From: JBLHOS01 sp047623825
GTDB taxonomy: Bacteria > Pseudomonadota > Alphaproteobacteria > Rhodobacterales > Rhodobacteraceae
Direction: 5' to 3'
DNA length: 55,357 nucleotides
Assembly (NCBI GenBank): GCA_047623825.1
Contig: JBLHOS010000008.1
Span: 1-55,357 of the forward strand
A program made the translations under genes and the position numbers. Shown here piece by piece: positions 45,188 through 54,724 of this stretch. Positions within the stretch are counted from its first letter, which is position 1. Each line of letters begins with the position of its first letter. The notes beneath the pieces are model-generated. The model did not search any database, was not told the DNA's origin, and saw nothing but the letters and a program-made list of their open reading frames with translations.

Positions 45188-45526
45188 ATGGAAATGAAAA
45201 CTGACATCCCCGCCCTGAACCTTGCCGCCACCGCATTTGCCGCTTTAGGATCTGAACAGCGACTGGCCGTGCTGCGCCGTTTGGTCCGCGCAGGTCCAGA
45301 CGGGATGGCAATCGGCGATCTCGGAGAGGCCGTTGGTATCACGGGCTCTGTCCTGACCCATCACGTCAAACAATTGGTCGGTGCAGGTCTAGTCGCCCAA
45401 CGTCGCGACGGACGCCGGATCATCTGCGCCGTTGTCTTTGGCCAGGTTGAAGCGTTGTCCGAGTATCTTCTTTCAGAATGCTGTGCTGACCATGGCGGTC
45501 ACGCAGGTGAAGGTAGCCATGACTGA
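45188..45526 (+). CDS. ArsR-family transcriptional regulator
   Basis: A 112-residue winged helix protein. AATAFAALGSEQRLAVLRRL begins the domain, and the recognition helix lies in DLGEAVGITGSVLTHHVKQL, then the wing RRDGRRIICAVV. The C-terminus has CCADHGGHAGEGSHD, a Cys/His cluster that could sense metal. There is no ribosome binding site for the first ATG; the second, 6 bases on, has GGA nearby. The stop overlaps the start of the permease gene by 8 bp. Confidence 0.88.
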   Translation: MEMKTDIPALNLAATAFAALGSEQRLAVLRRLVRAGPDGMAIGDLGEAVGITGSVLTHHVKQLVGAGLVAQRRDGRRIICAVVFGQVEALSEYLLSECCADHGGHAGEGSHD

Positions 45527-46544
45527 TCTGACCCAAAACCTCACCTTGTTTCGAACGGCATGGACCAAGATTGACAAGGTCCTGATCAGCTGTGCGGTGA
45601 TTGCCGCGGCGATCTTTGTGTTCGACCAACCAGCCTTTGGGCCCAGTATGATCGAGACAAGTGCCAGCCTGCTGCAGACGCTGCCCTTTATTCTGTTTGC
45701 CGTCGCGGCAATCGGCACATTGCGCGCCACCGGGTCCGAGCGGCTGATGGAAGGTGCCTTTGAAGGGCGCGAGACACGCATGATCATGTTGGGTGCATTG
45801 GCCGGGGGCCTATCACCTTTTTGCTCTTGTGAGGTCATCCCGTTCATCGCGGCCCTGCTGGCCGCAGGTGCGCCACTGTCTGCCGTCATGGCCTTTTGGC
45901 TGGCCTCACCACTGATGGACCCGGCGATGTTTGCCATTACCGCAGGCACCTTGGGTTTTGAATTTGCTATCGCAAAGACCATCGCTGCAATCGGACTGGG
46001 GCTGATGGGCGGGTTTACCGTCAAGCTATTGGCGCGCTCCGCCCTTTTTGCGGATCCGTTGAAAACCAACACACCCACGGGATCGTGTTGCAGCGCCAAG
46101 CCTCTATCATTGAAGTGGCAGTTCTGGGGTGAAGCCGCTCGTCGGCAGATTTTTTGGAACGCGGCGCTTAGTAATCTACTGTTCTTGGGCAAATGGTTGC
46201 TCTTGGCCTACCTGCTGCAATCCCTGTTGATCCGCTATGTCCCGGCATCCCTGATCGGTTCGATTTTGGGCGGCGAAGGTGTAGGCCCGATCTTTCTGGG
46301 CGCGCTGGTCGGTGCACCGGCATATCTGAATGGATACGCGGCCGTTCCACTGATCTCTGGTCTTTTAGAGCAGGGGATGAGCAATGGTGCGGCGATGGCA
46401 TTTGTCATCGCGGGAGGTGTCAGTTGCATCCCTGCGGCAGTTGCGGTTTGGGCGCTGGTTAAGCCAAGGGTCTTCGCAGCATATCTTGGACTGGCGTTTT
46501 TTGGCGCAGTTTTAGCCGGTTTGGCTTGGAGTGCTGTCGCCTAA
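45519..46544 (+). CDS. Permease of the ArsP / DUF318 type
   Basis: A 341-residue membrane protein with about eight spans. The hallmark FCSCEVIPFIAALLAAG and the matching second half GALVGAPAYLNGYAAVPL mark the permease family that includes organoarsenical exporter ArsP and related metal pumps. A short Cys-rich loop (GSCCSAKP) lies between halves. GAAGG precedes ATG 45519. Overlap with the ArsR gene suggests that the regulator controls it; the substrate is a soft metal or metalloid by inference. Confidence 0.85.
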   Translation: MTDLTQNLTLFRTAWTKIDKVLISCAVIAAAIFVFDQPAFGPSMIETSASLLQTLPFILFAVAAIGTLRATGSERLMEGAFEGRETRMIMLGALAGGLSPFCSCEVIPFIAALLAAGAPLSAVMAFWLASPLMDPAMFAITAGTLGFEFAIAKTIAAIGLGLMGGFTVKLLARSALFADPLKTNTPTGSCCSAKPLSLKWQFWGEAARRQIFWNAALSNLLFLGKWLLLAYLLQSLLIRYVPASLIGSILGGEGVGPIFLGALVGAPAYLNGYAAVPLISGLLEQGMSNGAAMAFVIAGGVSCIPAAVAVWALVKPRVFAAYLGLAFFGAVLAGLAWSAVA

Positions 46545-46604
46545 CCCATTGTCTCATTAAGCCGGTTCGTCTATCTCCCTGCGAAAGCAAGTCGGAGGGT
46601 CCGC

Positions 46605-47852
46605 ATGTACCGCGTCTGGAATTTTCTCACTAGTTACTCCCTACTGCTCATAGCGGGCGCACTGATCGCACTGGTTTGGGCAAATGTTGATGCAGCAAGC
46701 TATCACCATTTCGTGGATTTTGTGATTTGGGACAATGCACCGATAGGCGAATTGCATGGGGGTAGTCGCACGCTGACCCTGCACTATTTCGTCAATGACC
46801 TTTTAATGGCGTTCTTCTTTGCAATTGCCGCGAAAGAGGTTTGGGAAGCCGTCATTCTGAAAAATGGCTCGCTGCGCGGCAAGAAAGCCGCAACACCGCT
46901 GTTTGCCACCGCAGGCGGTATGTTCGGCCCAATCGCTGTCTACTTGGGCATTGCGGTATTGCTGGGGTCCGACACTTACTCAGCCGTTGCAAACGGTTGG
47001 GCGATCCCGACAGCCACCGATATCGCGTTCTCCTATTTGATTGGTCGAATGGTCTTTGGCGCGGGGCATCCCGCCGTCCGCTTTTTGCTACTTTTGGCGA
47101 TTGCAGATGACGCTGCCGGTTTGATCATTCTGGCTATCTTTTATCCATCGGGTGATCTGGCACCTGAATGGCTACTGCTCAGCTTGGTTGCCGCCGCAGG
47201 CGTCTTTTTTCTGTTCAACTGGCTGCCACGCTATCTGGATCAAGGTGATCAGTTGCGTTCTCGTTCATCATTCGTGCGGCGCGTCTGCAGCTTTTGGCCT
47301 TACTTGGTCGCCGCTTGCCTCAGCTGGTACGGATTTATGCAAAGTGGCCTACACCCTGCCCTTGGATTATTGCCAATCGTGCCGACGATCCCGCATGCGG
47401 ATCGCGCCTTTGGGATCTTTTCCGAGGCAGAGCAATATCTGACTGATCTGTTGAACAAGATTGAGCATGCACTGAAATATCCGGTTGAGATTGTCTTGTT
47501 CTTCTTTGGTCTACTGAACGCCGGTGTAGAGTTGGGCGCCATCGGAGATGCGACTTGGCTGGTTCTGGCAGGGTTGCTGATCGGTAAACCAGCCGGGATC
47601 TTCCTCTTCGGTTACATCGCTGCAAAACCAATGGGTCTTGGCATTCCACAGGGCATGCGAATGTCTGATCTTATCGTGATTGGATTTGTGGCCGCCGTTG
47701 GCTTTACCGTCTCGCTGTTCGTGGCATCCGTTGCATTTGAACCGGGTGCGGTTCAGGACGCCGCAAAAATGGGCGCCCTCTTCAGCTTTTTTGCCGCAGT
47801 TGTTGCAATTGTGGCGGGGAAATTGTTGCGAGTTGAGAAACAGGAAGTCTAA
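46605..47852 (+). CDS. nhaA: Na+/H+ antiporter NhaA
   Basis: A 415-residue secondary transporter. The ion-binding Asp pair is in LLAIADDAAGLIILAIF, and the unwound-helix region IPTATDIAFSY is present, as are the NDLLMAFFFAIAAKE and GFTVSLFVASVAF spans. It exchanges Na+ for protons at alkaline pH. GGAGGG precedes the ATG. It follows the permease gene by 60 bp. Confidence 0.95.
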   Translation: MYRVWNFLTSYSLLLIAGALIALVWANVDAASYHHFVDFVIWDNAPIGELHGGSRTLTLHYFVNDLLMAFFFAIAAKEVWEAVILKNGSLRGKKAATPLFATAGGMFGPIAVYLGIAVLLGSDTYSAVANGWAIPTATDIAFSYLIGRMVFGAGHPAVRFLLLLAIADDAAGLIILAIFYPSGDLAPEWLLLSLVAAAGVFFLFNWLPRYLDQGDQLRSRSSFVRRVCSFWPYLVAACLSWYGFMQSGLHPALGLLPIVPTIPHADRAFGIFSEAEQYLTDLLNKIEHALKYPVEIVLFFFGLLNAGVELGAIGDATWLVLAGLLIGKPAGIFLFGYIAAKPMGLGIPQGMRMSDLIVIGFVAAVGFTVSLFVASVAFEPGAVQDAAKMGALFSFFAAVVAIVAGKLLRVEKQEV

Positions 47853-48036
47853 TTTGATCGCTTACTTGGGGTGAAACCAACGCGTTTGTGACATATTGAT
47901 GCCACAACGCACAAAATTTTCTTTGAAAAAAGGACTTTGACGCGACATAAAGGTGCCTAAATGCCCTTGTAAGATTTTTCAGATAAGCCCTGCACAAGAT
48001 AGGGCCCAGAAACAACTATAGCAGTAGGGCATCAAA

Positions 48037-48696
48037 ATGCTCGAGTTCATCAACGTCTCAAAGTCCTTCTGGACCGGAACACAGCGCAAGGTCATCCTTG
48101 ATCGCGCATCTTTTCGTGTGGAACTCGGCAATTCGATCGGCATTCTTGCGCCTAACGGTACCGGCAAGACGACCCTGATCAACATGATGGCCGGACTGGA
48201 AAAGCCGGATGAGGGCGAAATCAACCGGACGTGCCGCGTCTCATTCCCTCTGGGCTTTCTCGGCGGTGTCGTGAACCGACTGTCTGCGACGGAGAACTCC
48301 CGCTACATCGCCCGGCTCTATGGTCTGGATCCAGACTATGTGGAGGCCTTTTGCCGATGGGTCTGTGGCCTGGAAGAATACTTTGACATGCCAGTTGGCA
48401 CCTATAGTGCCGGCATGAACAGCCGGTTCAGCTTTGCCCTGCTTCTAGCCCTCGATTTCGACATCTATTTGATCGATGAAGGGATGCCTGGCACAACTGA
48501 CGCAGAATTCAACCGCAGGGCGGGCGACATTCTGAAGGAACGTCTGAAGAAAGCCACGGTCATTATTGTGTCCCATCAGGCCAGCACGTTGGAAAAGTTT
48601 GCACGATCAGCCGCCGTCTTGATGAACGGCCAGCTCCATCAATTTGACACGCTCGAAGAAGCGAAGAGGCTTTATGACTATCAAACCCAGGGGTAA
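48037..48696 (+). CDS. kpsT: Capsular polysaccharide ABC exporter ATP-binding protein
   Basis: A 219-residue ATPase of the KpsT/CtrD type. Walker A is PNGTGKTT near residues 39-46, the signature region is GTYSAGMNSRFSFALLLALD, and Walker B is IYLIDEGMP. The FPLGFLGG and RLSATENSRYIARLYG segments are typical of capsule exporters. The partner permease KpsM is not in the window. Its end overlaps the next gene by 23 bp. Confidence 0.92.
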   Translation: MLEFINVSKSFWTGTQRKVILDRASFRVELGNSIGILAPNGTGKTTLINMMAGLEKPDEGEINRTCRVSFPLGFLGGVVNRLSATENSRYIARLYGLDPDYVEAFCRWVCGLEEYFDMPVGTYSAGMNSRFSFALLLALDFDIYLIDEGMPGTTDAEFNRRAGDILKERLKKATVIIVSHQASTLEKFARSAAVLMNGQLHQFDTLEEAKRLYDYQTQG

Positions 48697-50308
48697 GAAG
48701 TTTCGCATTCGCCGCAGTGGCTTGTCCTCTTCAACGGGAGAAGTCCACCATCCGGTCAACGATGATGCAGAATCCGCCGATGACGGTTTTGGTAATCAGC
48801 CATTTCCCGGTTCGAGCGCTTTTGACGACCAGACCGAACAGGTTGCCGCGTCGCAAAGTGTCGACGAAGAACTGGCTACGATCCGTCAAGAAGGCCTGAC
48901 AGGCCGGCAATTGCGGATGGCGCGCCGGGCCGCCCAAAAACAGGGTCTGAACCCCACCTCTGACTTTGATGCTGTCCGGCTTTTGCGCCAAAAAGGGGTC
49001 GATCCGTTCCGGCGCTCCAACATGCTGGAACTGGTTGTCGACGAAGACGGCAAAGGATCCATACCAGACGAGAAGACATATTTACCCGCCACCGTCAGGC
49101 ATCCGCAGGGACAGTTGCCACAGGTTTCGCAACCCCAAGTCTTTGATGAGGCAAGCCGCGCCGTTGAAATTGCGCGCGTTCAGCAAGCGATTGCCGCGCG
49201 CCGCCGCAAACGCCTTGCCCTTCTGGTCGCGCGTCTGATGTTCTTTGTGATGCTGCCGACGTTAATCGCAGGGTATTACTACTATGTCGTGGCAACGCCG
49301 ATGTATGCGACCCACGCAGAATTTGTCATTCAAAAAGCCGAAGGCGGCGGCGGCTCCGGCGGCGGCCTTAGCAGCCTGCTTGGCGGCACAACGTTTAGTA
49401 CTGTCCAAGACAGCATCACCGTCCAAAGCTATCTGGAAAGCCCTGAGGCGATGATGCGTCTGGATGAAGAGCTGGGCCTACGGGAACATTACTCAGATCC
49501 AAATATCGACTCGATCCAGCGTCTGGATCCGAATGCGACCAACAGCGCGATGCACAAGCTTTACACCCGCAATCTCAGCATCGGCTATGATCCAACTGAG
49601 GGTCTGATCCGAATGGAAGTTATTGCAGTTGACCCGCATATCTCTGAGGCATTCTCAATCGCCCTGATCCGTTATGCCGAAGAACGTGTAGGCCAGCTGA
49701 GCCAACGGGTCCGTGAAGATCAGATGGCCGGAGCGCGCGAAAGCTATCTGGAAGCTGAAGAACGTATGCTGCAAGCCCAGCAACAAATTATTCAATTGCA
49801 AGAGCAACGCGGCGTTCTAAGCGCCACTGCTGAGGTCAGCTCAATCATGGGCCAAATCTCTACCTTTGAGATCCAGCTTCAAGAGGAGCGGCTAAGACTT
49901 GATGAGTTAATGTTCAACGCCAGGCCAAATCAAACCCGAGTCGAGGTGGCGGAACGCAATATCGCACGGCTTGAAGCATTGATCGAACAATTGCGATCCT
50001 CAATGACAACAGGTGAAACTGATGATGCCTCACTTGCACGGATCTCTAGCGAGATCTTGGTTGCCCAAGTTGAGATGGAAACGCGTCAGGCGATGTTGAC
50101 ACAATCACTGCAACAGATGGAATCAGCGCGGGTTGAGGCCAATCGCCAGTCACTTTACCTCTCGATCGGCGTGAACCCGACCGCCCCAGATGAGGCGACC
50201 TATCCCCGCTCGTTGGAAAATACCCTTCTTGCGTTCCTGATCTTTTCAGGCATTTACCTTATGGCATCGATGACAGCATCCATTCTTCGAGAACAGGTAT
50301 CCGCGTAA
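48674..50308 (+). CDS. kpsE: Capsule export inner-membrane protein, KpsE-like, with long N-terminal extension
   Basis: A 544-residue PCP-type protein. Residues 1-175 are a polar, probably cytoplasmic part with TGRQLRMARRAAQKQGLNPT and DAVRLLRQKGVDPF; then a span around 180-205 (LALLVARLMFFVMLPTLIAG), a Gly-rich loop, a Wzz-like periplasmic domain with a long coiled coil (EERMLQAQQQIIQLQEQRG) and a second span near 515-540. E. coli KpsE has no comparable extension. It shares a 23-bp overlap with kpsT and is followed 4 bp later by kdsA. Confidence 0.85.
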   Translation: MTIKPRGKKFRIRRSGLSSSTGEVHHPVNDDAESADDGFGNQPFPGSSAFDDQTEQVAASQSVDEELATIRQEGLTGRQLRMARRAAQKQGLNPTSDFDAVRLLRQKGVDPFRRSNMLELVVDEDGKGSIPDEKTYLPATVRHPQGQLPQVSQPQVFDEASRAVEIARVQQAIAARRRKRLALLVARLMFFVMLPTLIAGYYYYVVATPMYATHAEFVIQKAEGGGGSGGGLSSLLGGTTFSTVQDSITVQSYLESPEAMMRLDEELGLREHYSDPNIDSIQRLDPNATNSAMHKLYTRNLSIGYDPTEGLIRMEVIAVDPHISEAFSIALIRYAEERVGQLSQRVREDQMAGARESYLEAEERMLQAQQQIIQLQEQRGVLSATAEVSSIMGQISTFEIQLQEERLRLDELMFNARPNQTRVEVAERNIARLEALIEQLRSSMTTGETDDASLARISSEILVAQVEMETRQAMLTQSLQQMESARVEANRQSLYLSIGVNPTAPDEATYPRSLENTLLAFLIFSGIYLMASMTASILREQVSA

Positions 50309-50312
50309 TATC

Positions 50313-51146
50313 ATGAAACGTATTCAGATCGGAAAGATCACAGTGGGCAATGATTGCCCACTGACCGTCATTGCAGGCCCCTGCCAATTAGAAAGCCTGG
50401 ACCACGCCCAAATGATTGCCGGCGCCATGAAAGAGGCCTGTGAGGCCGCAGGCGCGCAATACGTTTTCAAGGCATCCTACGACAAAGCCAATCGAACCTC
50501 ACTGACCGGCAAACGTGGCTTGGGAATTGAGGCAGGACTTGCCGTGCTGGACAATATTCGCAAGACTTTTGATATCCCAGTGTTGACCGACGTCCATAAT
50601 GAGGCCCAATGCGCCGTTGCCGCAGATGCAGTCGACATCCTGCAGATCCCGGCATTCCTGTGCCGCCAAACCGATATGCTACTGGCCGCCGGCGCAACAG
50701 GCGCTGTGATCAATGTCAAAAAAGGTCAATTCTTGGCGCCATGGGACATGCGCAACGTCATTGCCAAGATCGAAAGTACCGGTAATAACCGAATTATGCT
50801 GACCGAACGCGGCACAAGCTTTGGCTACAACACACTTGTCGCTGATATGCGGGCTTTGCCGCAGATGGCGCGGACCGGATATCCGGTTATCATGGATGCG
50901 ACCCATTCCGTGCAGCAGCCCGGTGGGCAGGGTGGGTCTTCAGGTGGGCAGCGTGAATTCGCCCCTGTTATGGCGCGTGCCGCCGTGGCGATCGGCGTCG
51001 CTGCTGTCTTTATTGAGACCCATGAAGATCCCGACAACTCGCCTAGTGATGGGCCGAACATGATCTATCTCGATCAAATGCCCAAGCTGATCGAGACGCT
51101 GATGGCGTTTGACCAGTTGGCCAAGGCAAACCCGCTGCCGGTTTAA
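50313..51146 (+). CDS. kdsA: 3-deoxy-8-phosphooctulonate synthase
   Basis: A 277-residue TIM-barrel enzyme that joins phosphoenolpyruvate and arabinose 5-phosphate to make Kdo-8-phosphate, needed for lipid A and group 2 capsule. Markers are AGPCQLESLDHA, KASYDKANRTS, KKGQFLAPWDM and DATHSVQQPGG. It is placed inside the capsule cluster, 4 bp after the KpsE-like gene. Confidence 0.96.
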   Translation: MKRIQIGKITVGNDCPLTVIAGPCQLESLDHAQMIAGAMKEACEAAGAQYVFKASYDKANRTSLTGKRGLGIEAGLAVLDNIRKTFDIPVLTDVHNEAQCAVAADAVDILQIPAFLCRQTDMLLAAGATGAVINVKKGQFLAPWDMRNVIAKIESTGNNRIMLTERGTSFGYNTLVADMRALPQMARTGYPVIMDATHSVQQPGGQGGSSGGQREFAPVMARAAVAIGVAAVFIETHEDPDNSPSDGPNMIYLDQMPKLIETLMAFDQLAKANPLPV

Positions 51147-51170
51147 ATTCTAAGTAAAGGGCCCATAAAG

Positions 51171-52664
51171 ATGAAGCCGATCGCGAGCGTGACCCAAAAT
51201 ACCTGGGACTTCCTTTATCGACCCATGATCACCCCAACAGGGTTTCGGGAATATGATGCCCGCTGGCGCTTTCCTGATGAGATCAATTTACCCGGGATCA
51301 CTGCGTTGGGTCTGGGTCTGGGCACACAGATGCATGAGGCGGGAATTGAACCGGTGATCGCCGTTGCAAACGACTACCGCGACTATTCCCTTGGCGTGAA
51401 GAACGCGTTGATCTTGGGCCTGATGCAAGCGGGTATTCACGTCAAGGATATCGGGCCCGCAATCAGCCCTATGGCTTACTTTAGTCAGTTCCATTTGGAT
51501 GCCCCAGCTGTGGCGATGGTCACAGCGTCGCATAACCCAAATGGATGGACGGGCGTGAAGATGGGCTTTGAGCGCCCCCTCACCCACGGCCCCACAGAGA
51601 TGTCTAGATTGCGCGACATCGTCCTTGGCGGTGAGGGCCAGCCACGCGCAGGCGGTCACTACGAACTGGTACCCGGTGTACGTGAAGCCTATCTCGACGA
51701 TCTGGTTGGTGATTTCAAAATGACCCGGAAATTGCGCGTCGTCTGCGCCACCGGTAACGGGACCGCCTCACATTTTGCGCCCCAGGTTTTCGAACGGATT
51801 GGTGTTGAGGTTGTGCCGCTGCACACAGAGCTTGATTATACATTCCCGAACTACAACCCCAACCCCGAAGCCATGGAAATGTTGCACGACATGTCTCACG
51901 CCGTCCTTGAAAGCGGCGCTGATCTGGCCCTTGGCTTTGACGGTGACGGGGACCGATGCGGTGTCGTTGACAATGAGGGCGAAGAGATCTTTGCCGATAA
52001 GGTTGGCGTCATTATGGCGCGCGATCTGATCAAGATATATCCGGGATCGACCTTTGTTGCCGACGTGAAATCTACCGGTTTGTTTGCATCAGATCCCGTG
52101 CTGAAGGCCCATGGCGCAAAGGCCGATTACTGGAAAACCGGCCACAGCCATATGAAACGCCGAGTTCATCAATTGGGCGCCCTGGCAGGCTTTGAAAAAT
52201 CCGGCCACTACTTTTTGGCCGGTGACATCGGACGTGGGTATGATTGCGGCATGCGCGTCGCGGTTGAGATCTGCAAGCTGATGGATCGCAACCCAGACCT
52301 GACAATGGCTGACCTGCGCCGCGCCCTACCCGTCACCTACGCCACCCCCACGATGTCACCTTATTGCCCCGATACTGAGAAATACGATGTGCTTGAACGT
52401 TTGGTCAGCAAACTGATCGCACGTCATGCGGACGGCGGCAGTCTTGCCGGTGTAAAAATCACCGAGGTCGTAACGGTCAATGGCGCCCGGGTCATGCTGG
52501 AAAACGGTGCGTGGGGTCTGGTTAGGGCCTCGTCCAACACGCCGAATCTTGTTGTGGTCTGCGAAAGCCCAACCAGTGAACTGGAAATGCGGGCCATTTT
52601 TGCGGATCTCAATGCTTTGATCCGCACTGAACCACTGGTCGGAGAGTATGATCAGACGATCTGA
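51171..52664 (+). CDS. Phosphomannomutase/phosphoglucomutase
   Basis: A 497-residue hexose-phosphate mutase. The phosphoserine loop is TASHNPNGWTGVK near residue 120, the metal loop is FDGDGDRCGV near 260, and the sugar-binding segment (GEKSGH-type) appears as GFEKSGHYF. The C-terminal phosphate-binding domain holds RASSNTPNLVV. It makes mannose 1-phosphate or glucose 1-phosphate for surface sugars. It lies 24 bp after kdsA. Confidence 0.93.
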   Translation: MKPIASVTQNTWDFLYRPMITPTGFREYDARWRFPDEINLPGITALGLGLGTQMHEAGIEPVIAVANDYRDYSLGVKNALILGLMQAGIHVKDIGPAISPMAYFSQFHLDAPAVAMVTASHNPNGWTGVKMGFERPLTHGPTEMSRLRDIVLGGEGQPRAGGHYELVPGVREAYLDDLVGDFKMTRKLRVVCATGNGTASHFAPQVFERIGVEVVPLHTELDYTFPNYNPNPEAMEMLHDMSHAVLESGADLALGFDGDGDRCGVVDNEGEEIFADKVGVIMARDLIKIYPGSTFVADVKSTGLFASDPVLKAHGAKADYWKTGHSHMKRRVHQLGALAGFEKSGHYFLAGDIGRGYDCGMRVAVEICKLMDRNPDLTMADLRRALPVTYATPTMSPYCPDTEKYDVLERLVSKLIARHADGGSLAGVKITEVVTVNGARVMLENGAWGLVRASSNTPNLVVVCESPTSELEMRAIFADLNALIRTEPLVGEYDQTI

Positions 52665-52839
52665 GGGATCCATGCGGATCAACCATAACTTCGACGGCAA
52701 TAGGTCTAAGCAGTAGACTTGCAGTGATCAAAAACTCCCACAGCCTCACCGAGTTTATGGCTTCGCTCAAATAGGTTTGTTTTTTTGTGCGAGAGGTCTT
52801 GATCCCCGGCCAATGCGCGCGTAATTAGCGCGACACAGT

Positions 52840-52914
52840 TGGGGTGTAGCCAAGTGGTAAGGCAACGCTTTTTGGTAGCGTGTACCGTAGGTTCGAATCC
52901 TACCACCCCAGCCA
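52840..52914 (+). tRNA. tRNA-Gln (anticodon TTG)
   Basis: Acceptor TGGGGTG pairs with CACCCCA; anticodon stem ACGCT/AGCGT encloses TTTTGGT with anticodon TTG; T loop GGTTCGAATCC; discriminator G and an encoded CCA. A serine recombinase gene lies 166 bp away in the convergent orientation. Confidence 0.95.
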
Positions 52915-53080
52915 GCCATTCCACCCAAACCAGACGGTGCACGGTTGCGTGGCTTTAGTGACGCAAGTTCAAATGCTTGTGCGGTCCATACGTTTGCGCA
53001 GACGATAGTTGGTGGTCCGATATGGGCCAAATCAGCGCAAAGTCTGCGTTTGGCGTTTCGACGATACGAGTTTGGAGTGT

Positions 53081-54724
53081 TTAGTTGAGGTTCTTTAGCA
53101 GCTGCCGCTGCTTATCCCAGTCAGATGGCAGCGCATGGCGCAGACACCAATCGGACGTAAATCTGATGGGCTGCTTGCCCTCCAGTGCATCGCGAACAAT
53201 GTCCGGCGCTAGGAATGCGAGATCGATCATCTGCTGAACGCGGCGTTTTGATGTCTTCTCAGCATCAGCAATCTGAGCAAAGCTTTTGCCCGCTTTCATC
53301 TGCTCGAACCAAGTGTGCGCTTTGGCGATGTTGCGGATCAAGGCATCATCCTGCCCGATTGGCACATCTGCGAAGATAAGCTTGGTCTCAACTCCTCGCT
53401 TTCTGATCTGGAAGACACTTCCAATACTGAGCGCATCTTCGTTCAGCGTTTCAGCATTGGTTTCTAGAATGTCGGCCACTTGGTTCTGGTCGATCTGAAC
53501 TGTTAGCTGGCCCGGTTCAATCGTGATCTTCCTCGCGAGACTAAGAAGATCTGCTTGGGTAGCTGTGGCCAGCCAATTCGTCAGCACAGCTTGCGCGTTA
53601 CCGATGTCACCTGACGATGCACCAGTCATCAGTCTAGTTACCGCGGAAGCGTCAGTCAGGGTCTTTCGGGTAAGTGCGGCAACTTGGGCTTCCAGTTCCG
53701 GCGCGGGCAATCGCCACCCATCAAGGTGCTTCTCGCCACTTTTTGCAATCAAGCGATGTGAGATGTAATAGCGTAGGCGTTTGCTCAACCTTGTTTTGGT
53801 GTGGGAAGGCGTAAGCCTGTCACCCGTCTCATCGAACAGCTTTCCGCAAAGTAATGAGGACTGGCTCTTAGATCGTGATCGCCGGTCTTTTGCCGCACCG
53901 TCCTGTAGCATCGCTTGGATATGGTCCCAGCGCGTCGACTCAATAAGCGCCGGATGCTGACCTTCATGAACCACCTTCCGATGACGGATACGACCAGCGT
54001 AAAGCGGGTTGGTCAGGATATGGTGGACATGTCCGCGCGCGAATGGGCCTCCGCCTCTGACTGTCCCATCGGCTGCCGTCCTGACTTTAGTTTGCAGCTT
54101 GAAAAAATCAGCGTGCTCTTTAACCACGCGGACTGTTTGATGGGTCTCGTACAGATCGTAGAGCGTGCGGATCGTTGCTGCTTCGTCCTCATTGATGCTC
54201 AAGGTCCGTCCGTCAGCGTCATATCCGATAGGTACCAGCCCGCCCATCCACAGGCCCTTCCGCTTTGATGCCGCGATCTTGTCTCGGATCCGCTCCGCCG
54301 TGACCTCACGCTCAAACTGCGCAAAGCTGAGCAGCATGTTGAGAGTCAGCCTTCCCATACTGGTCGCTGTGTTGAAGGATTGCGTGACAGACACGAACGA
54401 CGCGCCTGCTGCGTCGAGCACATCCACGATCTTCGAGAAGTCGGCCAAGGATCGGGTCAACCGGTCGATCTTGTAGACGATGATCTGATCGACCAATCCA
54501 TCTCGCATGTCCTGCATCAGGCGCTGCAGCGTGGGACGCTCTAGCGATCCGCCAGAGAGGCCACCGTCATCGTAGGCATTTGGCAGCAACACCCAGCCCT
54601 CGTGTTTCTGGCTGGCAACATAGGAGGCGCAAGCCTCACGTTGTGCATCCAGCGAATTGAACTCCTGCTCAAGGCCGTCTTCCGAGCTCTTGCGGGTATA
54701 GATGGCGCAGCGGATCTTCTTCAT
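53081..54724 (-). CDS. Large serine recombinase
   Basis: A 547-residue recombinase. The resolvase domain begins RCAIYTRKSSEDGLEQEFNS with the catalytic Ser13, and contains YKIDRLTRSLADF and LNMLLSFAQFEREVTAERI. The recombinase domain with GLVPIGYDADGRTL and GGPFARGHVHHILTNPLYAG follows; the zinc-ribbon is degenerate. ATG 54724 overlaps the DUF2924 stop by 4 bp. Such proteins move phages or islands without needing a tRNA site. Confidence 0.93.
   Translation of the reverse strand: MKKIRCAIYTRKSSEDGLEQEFNSLDAQREACASYVASQKHEGWVLLPNAYDDGGLSGGSLERPTLQRLMQDMRDGLVDQIIVYKIDRLTRSLADFSKIVDVLDAAGASFVSVTQSFNTATSMGRLTLNMLLSFAQFEREVTAERIRDKIAASKRKGLWMGGLVPIGYDADGRTLSINEDEAATIRTLYDLYETHQTVRVVKEHADFFKLQTKVRTAADGTVRGGGPFARGHVHHILTNPLYAGRIRHRKVVHEGQHPALIESTRWDHIQAMLQDGAAKDRRSRSKSQSSLLCGKLFDETGDRLTPSHTKTRLSKRLRYYISHRLIAKSGEKHLDGWRLPAPELEAQVAALTRKTLTDASAVTRLMTGASSGDIGNAQAVLTNWLATATQADLLSLARKITIEPGQLTVQIDQNQVADILETNAETLNEDALSIGSVFQIRKRGVETKLIFADVPIGQDDALIRNIAKAHTWFEQMKAGKSFAQIADAEKTSKRRVQQMIDLAFLAPDIVRDALEGKQPIRFTSDWCLRHALPSDWDKQRQLLKNLN

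Noticed and set aside
52706..52942. Minus-strand open frame across tRNA-Gln
   Set aside because: It is the reverse complement of the tRNA and its flanks; the encoded GVVGFEPTVHAT-like sequence is a well-known false protein arising from tRNA genes.
52840..53080. tRNA-Gln as attachment site for the recombinase
   Set aside because: No repeat of the tRNA 3' end is seen in the window, and large serine recombinases do not normally use tRNA genes.
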